From: CAYXGZ01 sp964464755
GTDB taxonomy: Bacteria > Planctomycetota > MHYJ01 > JACPRB01
Length of the DNA: 64,000 nucleotides
Direction of reading: 5' to 3'
Assembly (NCBI GenBank): GCA_964464755.1
Contig: CAYXGZ010000011.1
Location: 1-64,000 of the forward strand
The notes below the pieces were generated by a model that made no database searches, was not told the DNA's origin, and saw nothing but the letters and a program-made list of their open reading frames with translations. The number at the start of each line of letters is the position of its first letter. The stretch's first letter is position 1. Positions 32,851-42,376 of this stretch are shown here, piece after piece. The position numbers and the translations under genes are program-made.

Positions 32851-33702
32851 TCAACGCGCCAGCTTCTTCAGGGCCTCAATTTTCTCCGCGTACTTCCGGT
32901 AGACGGCTTCGGTCTCGGCCTTCTTTCCGGCATCCGCCGCCTCGTCGATCTCCTTGAAGAGAGCCACGATCGCCTTGCTGATCGCATCGACCTCCGCTTG
33001 GGTGGCCTTGGAGGCAAGGGAAGGGAGCTTTTCGCAGACCTGGGAAATCCTCTCCGCCGCGGCGTGGACCCGGTCCAGGTCACCGGCGTCGATGAGGCCT
33101 CGAATGCTCTTCAGGTGTTCGTCGAGCTTCGTCATGCCCTCCGCGTAGGTCGTGGGCATGGCCGGAGGCCAGGCGAAGCCCTTGGCGTTGATCGTGCCGC
33201 CGGGAGTCTTGAAGATCACGACGGCGGTGAACTCGAGGTCGGCCGGGGTCATTTCCATCGGACACTTGCTGCACTTGCCCGGCTTGTCCGACCATGGATG
33301 TCCCCCCATTCCGCAGCAGTAGCCCTGGAGGGGGATCGCCGCCTCGAAATGGGAGTCGCTCTTGAAGTCCTCCTTCTCGCCGCCATGGACCTTTTCGACC
33401 ACGAACTCCACCCTGTAGCCCCCCTCGACTTCCACGACCTGTCCTTCGTGCGCCGGCTCGCTCTTGCCGTCCTTCGCCGCTTCGAGATCCATCTTGAAGG
33501 TCTTCCGGCCGAGCGTTTTCGTCTCGAGAATCAGCGTGGCCGACCAGGCCTTCAGGTCGATCGCCTTGTCGGCCTTGTCGGTGACATGCACGTGGACCCT
33601 TCCGGCCGCGGCCCCCTTCTTCTCCTCGTCATGCCCATGCTGGGCAAGGGCCGGTCCGGCTCCGGCGAGCATCATCGCCACGACGACCAGTACGCTTTTC
33701 AT
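32851..33702 (-). CDS. Secreted metal-binding protein with Cys-rich segment and helical C-terminus
   Basis: 283 residues. A signal peptide is followed by QHGHDEEKKG, a beta-rich domain of about 100 residues, the Cys/His segment YCCGMGGHPWSDKPGKCSKCPMEM (residues about 130-153; HMBD-like), then a beta strand and a helical domain. The last 80 residues (EHLKSIRGLIDAGDLDRVHAAAERI... LFKEIDEAADAGKKAE) closely resemble the whole helical part of the neighbouring 153-residue lipoprotein. It is thus a fusion of a metal-binding domain with that helical module. Function unknown; metal binding is likely. Confidence 0.7.
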   Translation of the reverse strand: MKSVLVVVAMMLAGAGPALAQHGHDEEKKGAAAGRVHVHVTDKADKAIDLKAWSATLILETKTLGRKTFKMDLEAAKDGKSEPAHEGQVVEVEGGYRVEFVVEKVHGGEKEDFKSDSHFEAAIPLQGYCCGMGGHPWSDKPGKCSKCPMEMTPADLEFTAVVIFKTPGGTINAKGFAWPPAMPTTYAEGMTKLDEHLKSIRGLIDAGDLDRVHAAAERISQVCEKLPSLASKATQAEVDAISKAIVALFKEIDEAADAGKKAETEAVYRKYAEKIEALKKLAR

Positions 33703-33721
33703 GTGGATGTTCCTTTTTCGG

Positions 33722-34183
33722 TTAGTGACCGTGAATTGCGTGCTTTTTCAAGTCTGCGATCAGGCTTTTCATCTTCTCGTGAAGCGCCCGGGTCTCCTCC
33801 TTCTTCCCGGAATCCGCCGCCTCGTCGATGTCGGCGAACATGCCCGCGAGCTCCTTCGCCTTCACGTTCACCTCCTTCAGCATCGACGGGTCCATTTCCT
33901 TCTGGGCGAGCTCGGGGATCTTCTCCGCGATTCGCTTGATGTCCTCCGCGACCCCGTGGACGTCCTTCAAGTTGCCCGAGGAGAGCAACGATCCGATCTT
34001 GCCGGAGAGCTCCTCGCATTTCGTCACGGCCTCCTTGTAATGGGCGGGCACCGTGACGGCGCTACCCGAAGTCCCATGCCCGTGGGCATCGGTTCCGTGC
34101 TCGTGTTCCTCCTTCTTATCGCAGCCGGAGAGCGCCAGGACCGAGAACCAGGCTCCCAACAAGACACCTGCAGTCTTCTTCAC
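33722..34183 (-). CDS. His-rich lipoprotein with four-helix-type domain
   Basis: 153 residues: signal peptide ending LALSGC (lipobox), a His-rich linker (HEHGTDAHGHG) and a helical domain (HYKEAVTKCEELSGKIGSLL... MKSLIADLKKHAIHGH) that ends in His. The helical part shares LKDVHGVAEDI and DIDEAADSGKK with the C-terminal domain of the next gene. It is encoded 46 bp downstream of the RND pump start region in the same leftward block. Probably a lipid-anchored metal-binding protein of the efflux system. Confidence 0.7.
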   Translation of the reverse strand: MKKTAGVLLGAWFSVLALSGCDKKEEHEHGTDAHGHGTSGSAVTVPAHYKEAVTKCEELSGKIGSLLSSGNLKDVHGVAEDIKRIAEKIPELAQKEMDPSMLKEVNVKAKELAGMFADIDEAADSGKKEETRALHEKMKSLIADLKKHAIHGH

Positions 34184-34229
34184 GAAGATCCCTCCTGAAA
34201 AATAGTGAAAGCAATACGCTGTCCATGAA

Positions 34230-37200
34230 TCAGGCTTCGAGTCTTCGCGCCGCTTCCATGAGATCCCCCGGGACCGCGTGCTCGTCGCTCTCCCTGACCT
34301 GGGCGGGACCCTGCTCGTAGACCCTGCGTCCGAACTTCAGGAAGAGGGCCGGCGTCACGACCTGGTCGAGCAGGGTTGACGAGACGAGCCCCCCGATCAC
34401 GACGATCGCCAGGGGATGCAGGATCTCGTTGCCGGTCTCCCCCCGCCGGAGCGCCAGGGGGAGCAGCCCGAGCACCGCGGTCACCGCTGTCATCAGGACG
34501 GGCGCCAGGCGTTCCAGGGACCCCCGGATGATCATCTTCTCGTCGAACGCCTCCCCCTCGTACGTCATGAGGTGGATGTAGTGGGAGATCATCATGATCC
34601 CGTTGCGCGTGACGATGCCCGTCAGCGTGATGAAGCCGACGAGGGAGGCGACCGAGAGCGTCCGATCGCCGAACCAGTAGACCGCCGCCACCCCGCCGAC
34701 GAACGCCAGGGGGAGATTGACCATGCACTGCAAGGCTGCTCGCCAGGATCCGAGCGACTTGACGAGCAGGAGGAAGATGCCCACGATCGCGAAGACCGAC
34801 AGGATGTAGATCTTCCGCGACGCGGCTTGCTGGGCTTCGAACTGGCCTCCGTACTGGACGAAGTAACCTTGGGCCAGGTTGAGCCGCTTCTCGAGCGCCT
34901 GGATCTCCGAGATCACGCTCCCCAGGTCCCGGTTCGCCACGTTGCAAGACACCACGATCCGCCTCATGACATTCTCGCGGTTGATCGTGTTGGGACCGGT
35001 CGATTCCAGGATCTCGGCCACGTCCGACAGGGGAATTCGCGCTCCGGACGGCGAGGCGATGAGGGTCCGCCCGATCGCCCGCTGATCGTTCCGCGACGCC
35101 GGGTCGAACCAGACCACGAGGTCGAAGGTCCGTTGCTCCTCGAGGACTTGGGAGACGACCCTCCCTTGGAGCGCGGTTTCCACCGCCTCCGCCACCTCCT
35201 TCTTGTTCAAACCGTACAGGAGCAGCCTGTCGCCCCGGATCCTGACCCGGAGCTGGGGGATTTCGACCTGCGGCTCGACCTGGAGGTCGACGACGCCGGG
35301 GACCTTGCCGACGAGGTCGTTGAGTTCCTGGGCCTTGACCCGGAGGACCGCCAGGTCCGGCCCGAAGACCTTGATCGCCACCTGGGCCCGCACCCCGGAC
35401 ATGAGGTGGTCGATCCGGTGCGAAATGGGCTGGCCCACGTTCACTTGCACTCCCGCCATGTAGGCCAGCTTTCCGCGGATCTCCTCGGCGACGGCCTCCC
35501 GGGACCTGTCCGACTGGAGGCGGACGTCGATCTCGCTGTAGTTGACCCCCTCGGCGTGCTCGTCGAGCTCCGCCCGGCCGGTCCGTCGGGACGTCTTCTC
35601 CACACCGGGGACCTCCGCGATGAGCGTTTCCGCGATCGTCCCGAGCCGGTTCGACTCGGCGAGGGCCGTACCCGGATTGGCGATGAGGTTGACGGTGAAG
35701 GAACCCTCGTTGAAGGGGGGCAGGAATTCCTTGCCCGTGTGGAGGTAGAAGTACACCGAGCCGAGGACAAGGAGCCCCGACGCCGCCAAGATCGTCAGGG
35801 GGTGCTTCAGCGTCCACCGCAGGAGCCGGACGTCCGCCGCCTTCAGCAATCGAAGGAGGAGCGAGTCCCCCGCGTGCTGGATGATCCGGGCCTTCGAAAG
35901 CAGGAGGGAGGCCAGCACCGGCGTCACCGTCAGCGAAACCGCGAGCGACGACAGGAGGGAGACCAGGTAGGAGACGGCCAATGGAGCGAAGAGCCGTCCC
36001 TCGACGCCCGGCAGAGCCAGGAGCGGCAGGACGACGAGCACCACGATGAGCGTCGCGTAGACGATGGAGTTGCGGACCTCGCTGGAGGCGGCGTAGATGA
36101 CCGCCAGGGCGGGGAGGGGCTTGTCCTTGGCCCGGTTCTCCTTCAACCTTCGGAAGATGTTCTCCACGTCGACGATGGAGTCGTCCACCAATTCGCCGAT
36201 CGCGATGGCGAGCCCGCCCAGCGTCATCGTGTTGATCGAGATCCCGAACGCGTGGAACACCAGCGCCGTCCCGATGAGCGACAGCGGGATCGCCGTCAAG
36301 TTGATGATCGAGGTCCGGAGATTCATCAGGAAGACGAACAGGACGAGGACCACCAGCACGCCGCCCACCCAGATCGACTCCTCGACGTTGTAGATGGCCG
36401 ACTCGATGAACTCCTGCTGGCGAAACAGCCGAGCATCGACCACGACATCCTTGGGGAGCGAGCCCTGGACCTCCGCCAGGGCCCGATCCACTTCCCGGGT
36501 GAGCCGCACCGTGTCGGCGTTGGGCTGCTTCTGCACCGACAGGATCACGGCGGGAAGGCCGTTGATGCTCCCGTCCCCCCGCTGGACCGGCACCCCGGGT
36601 CGCACGTCCGCGACGTGCCGGACCAGGACCGGCGAGGACCCCCTCGGCGAGACCACGGCCTCCTCGAGGTCCCGGAGGGACTCGATCCTCCCGGCGATCC
36701 GGATCAGGAATTCCTTGGCCGGCTTGAGCAGGAACCCGCCGCCCGCCGTGACGTTCGCGGATTCGACCGCCTTGACCAGTTCCTCCAAGGTGACCCCGTA
36801 TTGGAGGAGGCGGTCGGGCGATGTCAGGACCTGGTACTGCTTGAACCTTCCCCCCATCACCGTGACTTGGGAAACCCCGGCCACGGACAGGAGCCGCGGC
36901 CGGACCACCCAGTCCGCGAGCGTCCGCACTTCCATCGGATCGGTGGGCCCGGTCCGGCTGGACATCCCGATCAGGAGGATCTCGCCCATGATGGAGGAGA
37001 TGGGCGCCATGACCGGGTTCACGCCGTCGGGCAAGCGCTCCCGGACGAGCTGGAGCTTCTCCGAGACGATCTGGCGGTCGATGTAGATGTCGGAGCCCCA
37101 CTCGAACTCCACCCACACGACCGAAAGGCCCACCCCGCTCGCGGATCGGACGCGCTGGACCCCGGTGGCGCCGTTCAAGGCGCTCTCGATCGGGAAGGAA

Positions 37201-37394
37201 ACCAGCGTCTCGATCTCCTCGGGAGCCAGGCCCATGGCTTCGGTCATGATCGTGACCGTCGGCTTGTTCAGGTCCGGGAGCACGTCGATCGGCATCCGGG
37301 TCGACTGGTAGCCGCCGTAGAGGAGCAGCACCGTGGCGCCCGCGAGCACGAGCAGGCGGTTCTTCAGGCTGAAGGCGATGAGCTTGTTGAGCAT
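34230..37394 (-). CDS. Heavy-metal efflux RND pump, second type (HME3-like)
   Basis: A 1054-residue RND protein with MLNKLIAFSLKNRLLVLAG, RMPIDVLPDLNKPTVTIMTEA and 12 predicted spans. The transmembrane relay segment is LAIAIGELVDDSIVDVENIFRRLKE. As I recall the HME groups, GELVDD(S/A)IVDVEN belongs to the HME3 class of uncertain substrate, distinct from CzcA (HME1) at 23884 and from CusA. Length is normal. The gene lies 4 bp after the adaptor gene and 46 bp before the His-rich lipoprotein. It is part of the OMF-adaptor-pump set encoded by 34230-41030. Confidence 0.9.
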   Translation of the reverse strand: MLNKLIAFSLKNRLLVLAGATVLLLYGGYQSTRMPIDVLPDLNKPTVTIMTEAMGLAPEEIETLVSFPIESALNGATGVQRVRSASGVGLSVVWVEFEWGSDIYIDRQIVSEKLQLVRERLPDGVNPVMAPISSIMGEILLIGMSSRTGPTDPMEVRTLADWVVRPRLLSVAGVSQVTVMGGRFKQYQVLTSPDRLLQYGVTLEELVKAVESANVTAGGGFLLKPAKEFLIRIAGRIESLRDLEEAVVSPRGSSPVLVRHVADVRPGVPVQRGDGSINGLPAVILSVQKQPNADTVRLTREVDRALAEVQGSLPKDVVVDARLFRQQEFIESAIYNVEESIWVGGVLVVLVLFVFLMNLRTSIINLTAIPLSLIGTALVFHAFGISINTMTLGGLAIAIGELVDDSIVDVENIFRRLKENRAKDKPLPALAVIYAASSEVRNSIVYATLIVVLVVLPLLALPGVEGRLFAPLAVSYLVSLLSSLAVSLTVTPVLASLLLSKARIIQHAGDSLLLRLLKAADVRLLRWTLKHPLTILAASGLLVLGSVYFYLHTGKEFLPPFNEGSFTVNLIANPGTALAESNRLGTIAETLIAEVPGVEKTSRRTGRAELDEHAEGVNYSEIDVRLQSDRSREAVAEEIRGKLAYMAGVQVNVGQPISHRIDHLMSGVRAQVAIKVFGPDLAVLRVKAQELNDLVGKVPGVVDLQVEPQVEIPQLRVRIRGDRLLLYGLNKKEVAEAVETALQGRVVSQVLEEQRTFDLVVWFDPASRNDQRAIGRTLIASPSGARIPLSDVAEILESTGPNTINRENVMRRIVVSCNVANRDLGSVISEIQALEKRLNLAQGYFVQYGGQFEAQQAASRKIYILSVFAIVGIFLLLVKSLGSWRAALQCMVNLPLAFVGGVAAVYWFGDRTLSVASLVGFITLTGIVTRNGIMMISHYIHLMTYEGEAFDEKMIIRGSLERLAPVLMTAVTAVLGLLPLALRRGETGNEILHPLAIVVIGGLVSSTLLDQVVTPALFLKFGRRVYEQGPAQVRESDEHAVPGDLMEAARRLEA

Positions 37395-37398
37395 GGGC

Positions 37399-39690
37399 CT
37401 ACTTCAGCAACATGATGGACGTGTTCAGTTCGTTTACCCCGGAGACGGCGACCTGATCCCCCGGAAAGAGGCCACGCCGGATCTCCACCCAGGCGGCGTC
37501 CTCGCGGCCCGTCTCCACCTGGACCCGTTGGAACGATTTGCCTTGAGACACGAAAGCGTACCTGCGTCCCCCGATTCCAAGCAGGGCCCGGGCCGGAGCC
37601 GCGATGACCCGATCCGGAGGACTGCCGACGACCAGGGCCAGCCGGCCGACCATTCCCGGCAGGAGAGTTCCCTCCTCGTTCGGGAGGACCGCGTAGAGCG
37701 GAAGCGAAGCCCCGTCACCTTCCAGCGCGCCGGCCGAGAAGGTGAGGCGGGCCCGTACCTCCCGTTCGCCGACACCCACCAGGCGGAGGACTCCCTCCTT
37801 TCCCGGATTGCCACCGAGGACCCGCTGGAAGTCGCCCTCGAACACCCGCGCCTCCACCCACAGGGCGCTCCCGTCGACGACGGTGAGGATGGGATCTCCG
37901 GAGTGCACCACGCCTCCGATCGCAACCGGAACCGCGCTGACGGTCCCTGAGATCGGAGAGACGACCTCGAGGCCGGCCATGCGCTCGCCCTGCTCGACCA
38001 GCGCGGCGATCTTCCCGGGAGGCGCTCCCGCGAGTTCAAGCCGGTTCCGGAGGTTCAAGACCGCCTGCTTCAATTCCAGGTGATCCGATTCCAGCTTGAG
38101 GCGGTCCTTTCGAGGGACCACCCCCGAGTCCGAGAGGCCCCGGGTCCTCTCCAGGATCGAGGCCAGCAGGCGCTCCCGGAGGAGAGCCCGACGCAGCTCC
38201 GATTGCAGGTGGTCGAACTCGATACTGCGGATCTCCGCCACCACTTCTCCCGCCTTGACCACTTGGCCGGGGCGGACCAGCAGGCCCCGGATCTTCCCTT
38301 CGAGTCGGGCGGCCACGTCCACCGATCCGCCGACCGCGCTGCGGAGCGTGGCATTGACCCGGACGACGTCGTCCAAAGTCCGCAGGTCGACCTCCACCGT
38401 CTCCAGCCGGATGTTCTTGCGCACCTCTTCCGAGAGCTTCAGGACGCCCTGGGCGTAGAGGGCGGACAGCTCATGACCTGCCACCGTGACGACCAGGTCG
38501 CCGGGGTACAGGCCCTCGATAATCTCGACTTGCCGGCCATCGGACCGCCCGGTGACGACGGGCTTCCGTTCGAAAACCCCCACCTCGCTGTGGCCCTCGC
38601 GGGCCGCCGGAACATATTCCTCGACCTGCTTGTCGGCATCGATGCGGACAAACGCCCGGTCCTTGGCGAGAACCAACGCGTACTTCTCCACGCCTTCCTC
38701 GATGATGGCCTCGAGGGGGGCCACCGTCGCATTCTCCGAGCGACCCGTCACGATCTCCATCACGCCGAAGATCCCGGGAGCCAGGAGGCCGTCGATGTTC
38801 GATACCGTGCTCCATGCCCTTCGCGTCCTTGACGGAGACACCTCCGGAGCCAGCAGCTCGATTCGTCCGGCGAAAGTCCGCCCGGGCCAGGCCGGGAAAC
38901 TCGCCCTGACTTCCAGTCCGAGGCCGACCTCGGGAATGCGACTCTCCGGAATATCGCCTTGCACCAGGAGCTCGGAAGAGTCCTGGATCTCGACGAGGTG
39001 CTGATCGGGCGCGATCCGGCCGCCGACCGGCATGTCGACGTGCAGGACGGTGCCCGAGATCGGCGCCTTGATCGTGAGCCGTGTCGAACTTGCCCTGCCT
39101 TCTGAAGCCTGCAGCAGGTCCGCCTGGGTCAACCCCAGCGCGGCGAGCCGTTCGCGGAGCACCAGGATCTCGATCTCGAGTTCCTCGAGCCCGGCCTCCA
39201 ATTCGAGCAGCTCGCGACCCGCGACGATCGTCTCCCCCAGGACGCGGGCACGCTCCAGATTCTGCCGGGCGAGGTTCCGTTCGAGCGTCCGGTGGGCCAG
39301 GGACAGCTTGTCCTGCTCGATCCCCGTCGACGTGAATTCCCCGAGGATGTCCCCGGCCTGTACGCGATCCCCGGGTTTCACTCCGATGCGCTCCAGGATC
39401 CCTTCGGAGAGCGCGGTGGCGAAGCCGTGACGGGAGGGAGGCAGGACGACTTGGATGGGGACCGGGAGGATCTCTTCGATCGATCCGAAGTCCACCTTGG
39501 ACGTGGCGACGCCAACGGCGCGCCGAGCCGGGGGTTCCAGGAGCAAGTGACCCGTCTTCGGACCGAAGGCGACCCCACGGGTCTTGATGGACTGGTGACC
39601 TTCGTGGGCCAGCACGAGTCCCGCCAGGAGCAGCAGGAGGGCGCCGGCCCTGGTCGCCCCGTATCGATTCTTGGTCATGGCGGTTCTCAC
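37399..39690 (-). CDS. Tandem-fused RND adaptor: two membrane-fusion-protein modules in one chain
   Basis: 763 residues, about twice the length of a normal adaptor. Signal peptide, then module 1 (about 45-405): VGVATSKVDFGSIEEI, hairpin, lipoyl half LTIKAPISGTVLHVDMPVGG, barrel QGDIPESRIPEV and GLYPGDLVVTVAG. Module 2 (about 410-763) repeats the same order: IRLETVEVDLRTLDDV, VVSPISGTVSAVPVAIGG, EARVFEGDFQRV and GLFPGDQVAVSG. The GTG at 39690 overlaps the outer-membrane-factor stop and has GGAG 8 bp upstream; an ATG at 39678 is the alternative. It connects the OMF (41030) to the pump (37394). Confidence 0.85.
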   Translation of the reverse strand: MRTAMTKNRYGATRAGALLLLLAGLVLAHEGHQSIKTRGVAFGPKTGHLLLEPPARRAVGVATSKVDFGSIEEILPVPIQVVLPPSRHGFATALSEGILERIGVKPGDRVQAGDILGEFTSTGIEQDKLSLAHRTLERNLARQNLERARVLGETIVAGRELLELEAGLEELEIEILVLRERLAALGLTQADLLQASEGRASSTRLTIKAPISGTVLHVDMPVGGRIAPDQHLVEIQDSSELLVQGDIPESRIPEVGLGLEVRASFPAWPGRTFAGRIELLAPEVSPSRTRRAWSTVSNIDGLLAPGIFGVMEIVTGRSENATVAPLEAIIEEGVEKYALVLAKDRAFVRIDADKQVEEYVPAAREGHSEVGVFERKPVVTGRSDGRQVEIIEGLYPGDLVVTVAGHELSALYAQGVLKLSEEVRKNIRLETVEVDLRTLDDVVRVNATLRSAVGGSVDVAARLEGKIRGLLVRPGQVVKAGEVVAEIRSIEFDHLQSELRRALLRERLLASILERTRGLSDSGVVPRKDRLKLESDHLELKQAVLNLRNRLELAGAPPGKIAALVEQGERMAGLEVVSPISGTVSAVPVAIGGVVHSGDPILTVVDGSALWVEARVFEGDFQRVLGGNPGKEGVLRLVGVGEREVRARLTFSAGALEGDGASLPLYAVLPNEEGTLLPGMVGRLALVVGSPPDRVIAAPARALLGIGGRRYAFVSQGKSFQRVQVETGREDAAWVEIRRGLFPGDQVAVSGVNELNTSIMLLK

Positions 39691-41030
39691 TTGAGTTGCT
39701 CCGCACCGACTCCGACGGCCGCTTCGAGCTCCGCAAGGGCGGCCCGGGCCTCGAAGCGGAGATCCAGCCGGGCCGCCCGCACGCGCAGGAGATCCTCCCT
39801 CGCCTTGAGTACCTGGAGCGTTCCCGTTTCCCCGGCGGCAAACGCCCGTTCCTGGCCCGCGAGGTTCTTCGAGGCCAGGGGGACCAGGTCCTGGTCATAG
39901 GACCCCTCGACGCGACGAAGGGAGCGGAGCCGTGCCACCGATACTTCCACGTCGCGACGGATGCCGAGGACGAGAGCTTGGACCTCGAACTCCGCCCGGC
40001 GCTGATCCACCATGGCCTCCAAGGCCTCGCCCCGGCGCAAGTTCCGGAAGGGGAGCGGGATCGAGAAGCTCAATCCCACGATGTTGTCCCGGTCGGAGAG
40101 CGTCCCGCTCCTCGTATCGATGAACGCCCCTTCCCGCTCCAGGAAGATTCCGGCCGTGAGGTTCGGTTGCGCTTCCGCTTCGACCAGGCGCGCCTGTTCG
40201 GAGTGAATCCGGACTTGGGCTCGAGCCGCCTGCAGGTCTTGCCGGCTCCGGAACGCGAGCTCAACAAGAGGACCGACCTCGGGAAGCGGGCTCCCTGGCC
40301 CCAAGTCGCCCTTGATCTCGAAATCGGTCCTTCCTGGATCCCCCATCAGAGCGGCCAGCCTGGTCTTGGCCGACTGAATCGCCTGGAGGATGAGGTCCAA
40401 TTCGATCTGGATCCGGAGGTGCTCCATCCGGACCAGGCCGACTTCGAGTTCCGGAACCAGTTTGGCCTTCCAGCGCGCCTCCGCCGCCTCGACCAGCCGC
40501 CGGGCGATCGCAATCCCCTCGCTGGAGATCTTTCCTCGCTCCAGGAGGTAGAGGACTTCGAAGAACCTCGACGTCGCTTCGATCCGGAGCTGGCGGCGTG
40601 CGTCGGCGGATGCGGCCCTGGCCCGGTCGATTTCCGCCTCGGCGACGGCGATGCGACGGGCTCTCTGCCCTGCCAGCTGGAAGGTCTGGGACAGCTCCAG
40701 TCGGATCGAGTAGTCATCCACTCCTCCGAAAGGAGCCGCCCGGCTGAAGTCCAACCCCAAGTCCGGATTGTGGGGATTCGTCTCGGCGGTGACCAAGCGC
40801 GCCCTGGCCTTAGGGAGCTCCAAGTTTGCCGCGTGGATCTGCGGATGGCTCTGCAAGGCGATCGACACGACCGTTTCGAGGTCCAGTTCGGCCGGCCAGG
40901 CGGTGCGGACGGAAGATCCCGTGGCCGGGGCGGCGATTCCCGGGGATTCCCGGGGTACCCAGGAATCCGCAGGGACTCCTCCGCAACCAGCGCCCAGTGT
41001 AGTGACGGCCGCGAACCAGAGGTGCTTCAT
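39687..41030 (-). CDS. Outer-membrane factor (TolC-like), CzcC type
   Basis: A 447-residue protein. The signal MKHLWFAAVTTLGAGC has a lipobox-like AGC. The OMF core shows LDLETVVSIALQSHPQIHAAN in repeat 1, and repeat 2 starts PLVELAFRSRQDLQAARAQV. Long amphipathic helices such as YSIRLELSQTFQLAGQRARRIAVAEAEI follow. The ATG at 41030 has AGGAG at -10 and was chosen over a frame starting 31 codons earlier. It starts 8 bp after the diheme cytochrome stop and overlaps the adaptor start. Confidence 0.9.
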   Translation of the reverse strand: MKHLWFAAVTTLGAGCGGVPADSWVPRESPGIAAPATGSSVRTAWPAELDLETVVSIALQSHPQIHAANLELPKARARLVTAETNPHNPDLGLDFSRAAPFGGVDDYSIRLELSQTFQLAGQRARRIAVAEAEIDRARAASADARRQLRIEATSRFFEVLYLLERGKISSEGIAIARRLVEAAEARWKAKLVPELEVGLVRMEHLRIQIELDLILQAIQSAKTRLAALMGDPGRTDFEIKGDLGPGSPLPEVGPLVELAFRSRQDLQAARAQVRIHSEQARLVEAEAQPNLTAGIFLEREGAFIDTRSGTLSDRDNIVGLSFSIPLPFRNLRRGEALEAMVDQRRAEFEVQALVLGIRRDVEVSVARLRSLRRVEGSYDQDLVPLASKNLAGQERAFAAGETGTLQVLKAREDLLRVRAARLDLRFEARAALAELEAAVGVGAEQLK

Positions 41031-41038
41031 CGATTCTC

Positions 41039-42376
41039 CTAGCGTCTTGTCTGGGGACAGCGAGATCCCGATCCCGGGCCGTCGAGGCACCCGCATCCCT
41101 CGGCCCCGGGGGTTCCCTGGCACGAGAGCCCGAGTGCTGAGCAGGGGCAGGGACCCTTGGAAGGGGGGTCGGCCAGCTTTCGAACGTGCGCGACGATGAG
41201 AGCGACCTCCGTCTCGGTCAGGCCCTCGTTGCTCGGCATGACCCCGGAGAGGTTCCAGTACGAGCCTCCCTTGCGGATCAGCCCGTTGAGGTAGGCATCA
41301 CTCAGGCGTGCCGTTGTGGTTCCGTCGGCGAGCACCCGGGGCCAGGCCTCGCGCTCCGCCGTCATCGGACCCACGTTGCGTCCCGTCAGGCCATGGCAGG
41401 CTCCGCAATTCCGGATGTAGAGCGCCTGGCCTTGGGGCAGGGAATCCGGCGAGCCGTAGTAACTCGCGGCCAGGGCCCCGGCCCCCGAGAGGTCCTCCCG
41501 CTCCTGCTCCAGGATCAGGGTCATCGCGAGGCCACCTGTGTCCACGAGCTCTCGGAGATAGCGACCGAGGATGAACTCACCTCGAAGGTCCTCCTTGGAG
41601 CCGGCCACCTGGGCGGAGAGGAAGCGATCCACCGCGTCGGGCGCCTCGCCGCGGACCCTCACCTGGTGATGCGTCGTGGCGGAGACGAGGTCCCCCTCGG
41701 CGGTGAATCGCAGTGCCAGGGTCGTGGCCTGGCCTTCCCAGGAAACCGCACCGAAAAGCATGCGGCCTACCACGGTCCCCCTTGGTTCCTCGTCGTCGTC
41801 GGCCGGTTGGGCTTGGACAAGGACTGCAGAGGAAAGTAGGCGGGGCCACCGGGCCCGGGCGATTCGGACGTGACGTTCCTTCGACAAGTACGTCTGCCGG
41901 TAGGAGGCGCGGGTCGCATCATCCGGCAACGGCGGGGACAGGCTGCGCATGAAGGCGAGCAAGTTCCAGATCTGGAACTTGTCGTAGACCTCGTTCCATG
42001 CCGGCATGAGGTTCGATCGTCCGACGGCCCGGCCTCCGCGCAGCACGGCCTGGAACAGGAGGTCATCGGGCCGGGACATCATGTACGCCGCGTCGCGATG
42101 ACTCCGCGCCGTGGGCCCCAACAGGGTTGCCGCGGGACCGTTGCCGTCGCCGGTCACTCCATGGCACGTAGCACAGTTGATCTCGTAAAGCTGGCGCCCG
42201 TGTTCGGCATCCCCGAGCAGCGGACCGGTCGGGGGTCGGGCCATGAAGCTCACCCTGGCGGCGGGTCCCGCGTCGTGTGAGGGTGCCGGCTCCGCCGGTC
42301 GACGCAACATCGCCGCGGCTCCACCCAGAAGGAGCAGCGCCCCGACGGCGATCGCGGCGAGGGTCCTCGATTTCAT
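41039..42376 (-). CDS. Secreted c-type cytochrome with two haem-binding domains and a Cys-rich tail
   Basis: 445 residues. A signal anchor (SRTLAAIAVGALLLLGGAAAM) is followed by haem site 1 INCATCHGVTGDGNG (about residue 68) with a Met ligand candidate in NLMPAWN. A central insert of about 170 residues without a family I know comes next. Haem site 2 is NCGACHGLTG (about residue 325), followed by GVMPSNEGLTETEV. The C-terminus is Cys-rich (PCPCSALGLSCQG, EGCGCLDG), as if binding metal. It overlaps the YHS gene by 4 bp. Electron transfer with metal redox, for example copper oxidation, would fit the island but is inference. Confidence 0.82.
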   Translation of the reverse strand: MKSRTLAAIAVGALLLLGGAAAMLRRPAEPAPSHDAGPAARVSFMARPPTGPLLGDAEHGRQLYEINCATCHGVTGDGNGPAATLLGPTARSHRDAAYMMSRPDDLLFQAVLRGGRAVGRSNLMPAWNEVYDKFQIWNLLAFMRSLSPPLPDDATRASYRQTYLSKERHVRIARARWPRLLSSAVLVQAQPADDDEEPRGTVVGRMLFGAVSWEGQATTLALRFTAEGDLVSATTHHQVRVRGEAPDAVDRFLSAQVAGSKEDLRGEFILGRYLRELVDTGGLAMTLILEQEREDLSGAGALAASYYGSPDSLPQGQALYIRNCGACHGLTGRNVGPMTAEREAWPRVLADGTTTARLSDAYLNGLIRKGGSYWNLSGVMPSNEGLTETEVALIVAHVRKLADPPSKGPCPCSALGLSCQGTPGAEGCGCLDGPGSGSRCPQTRR

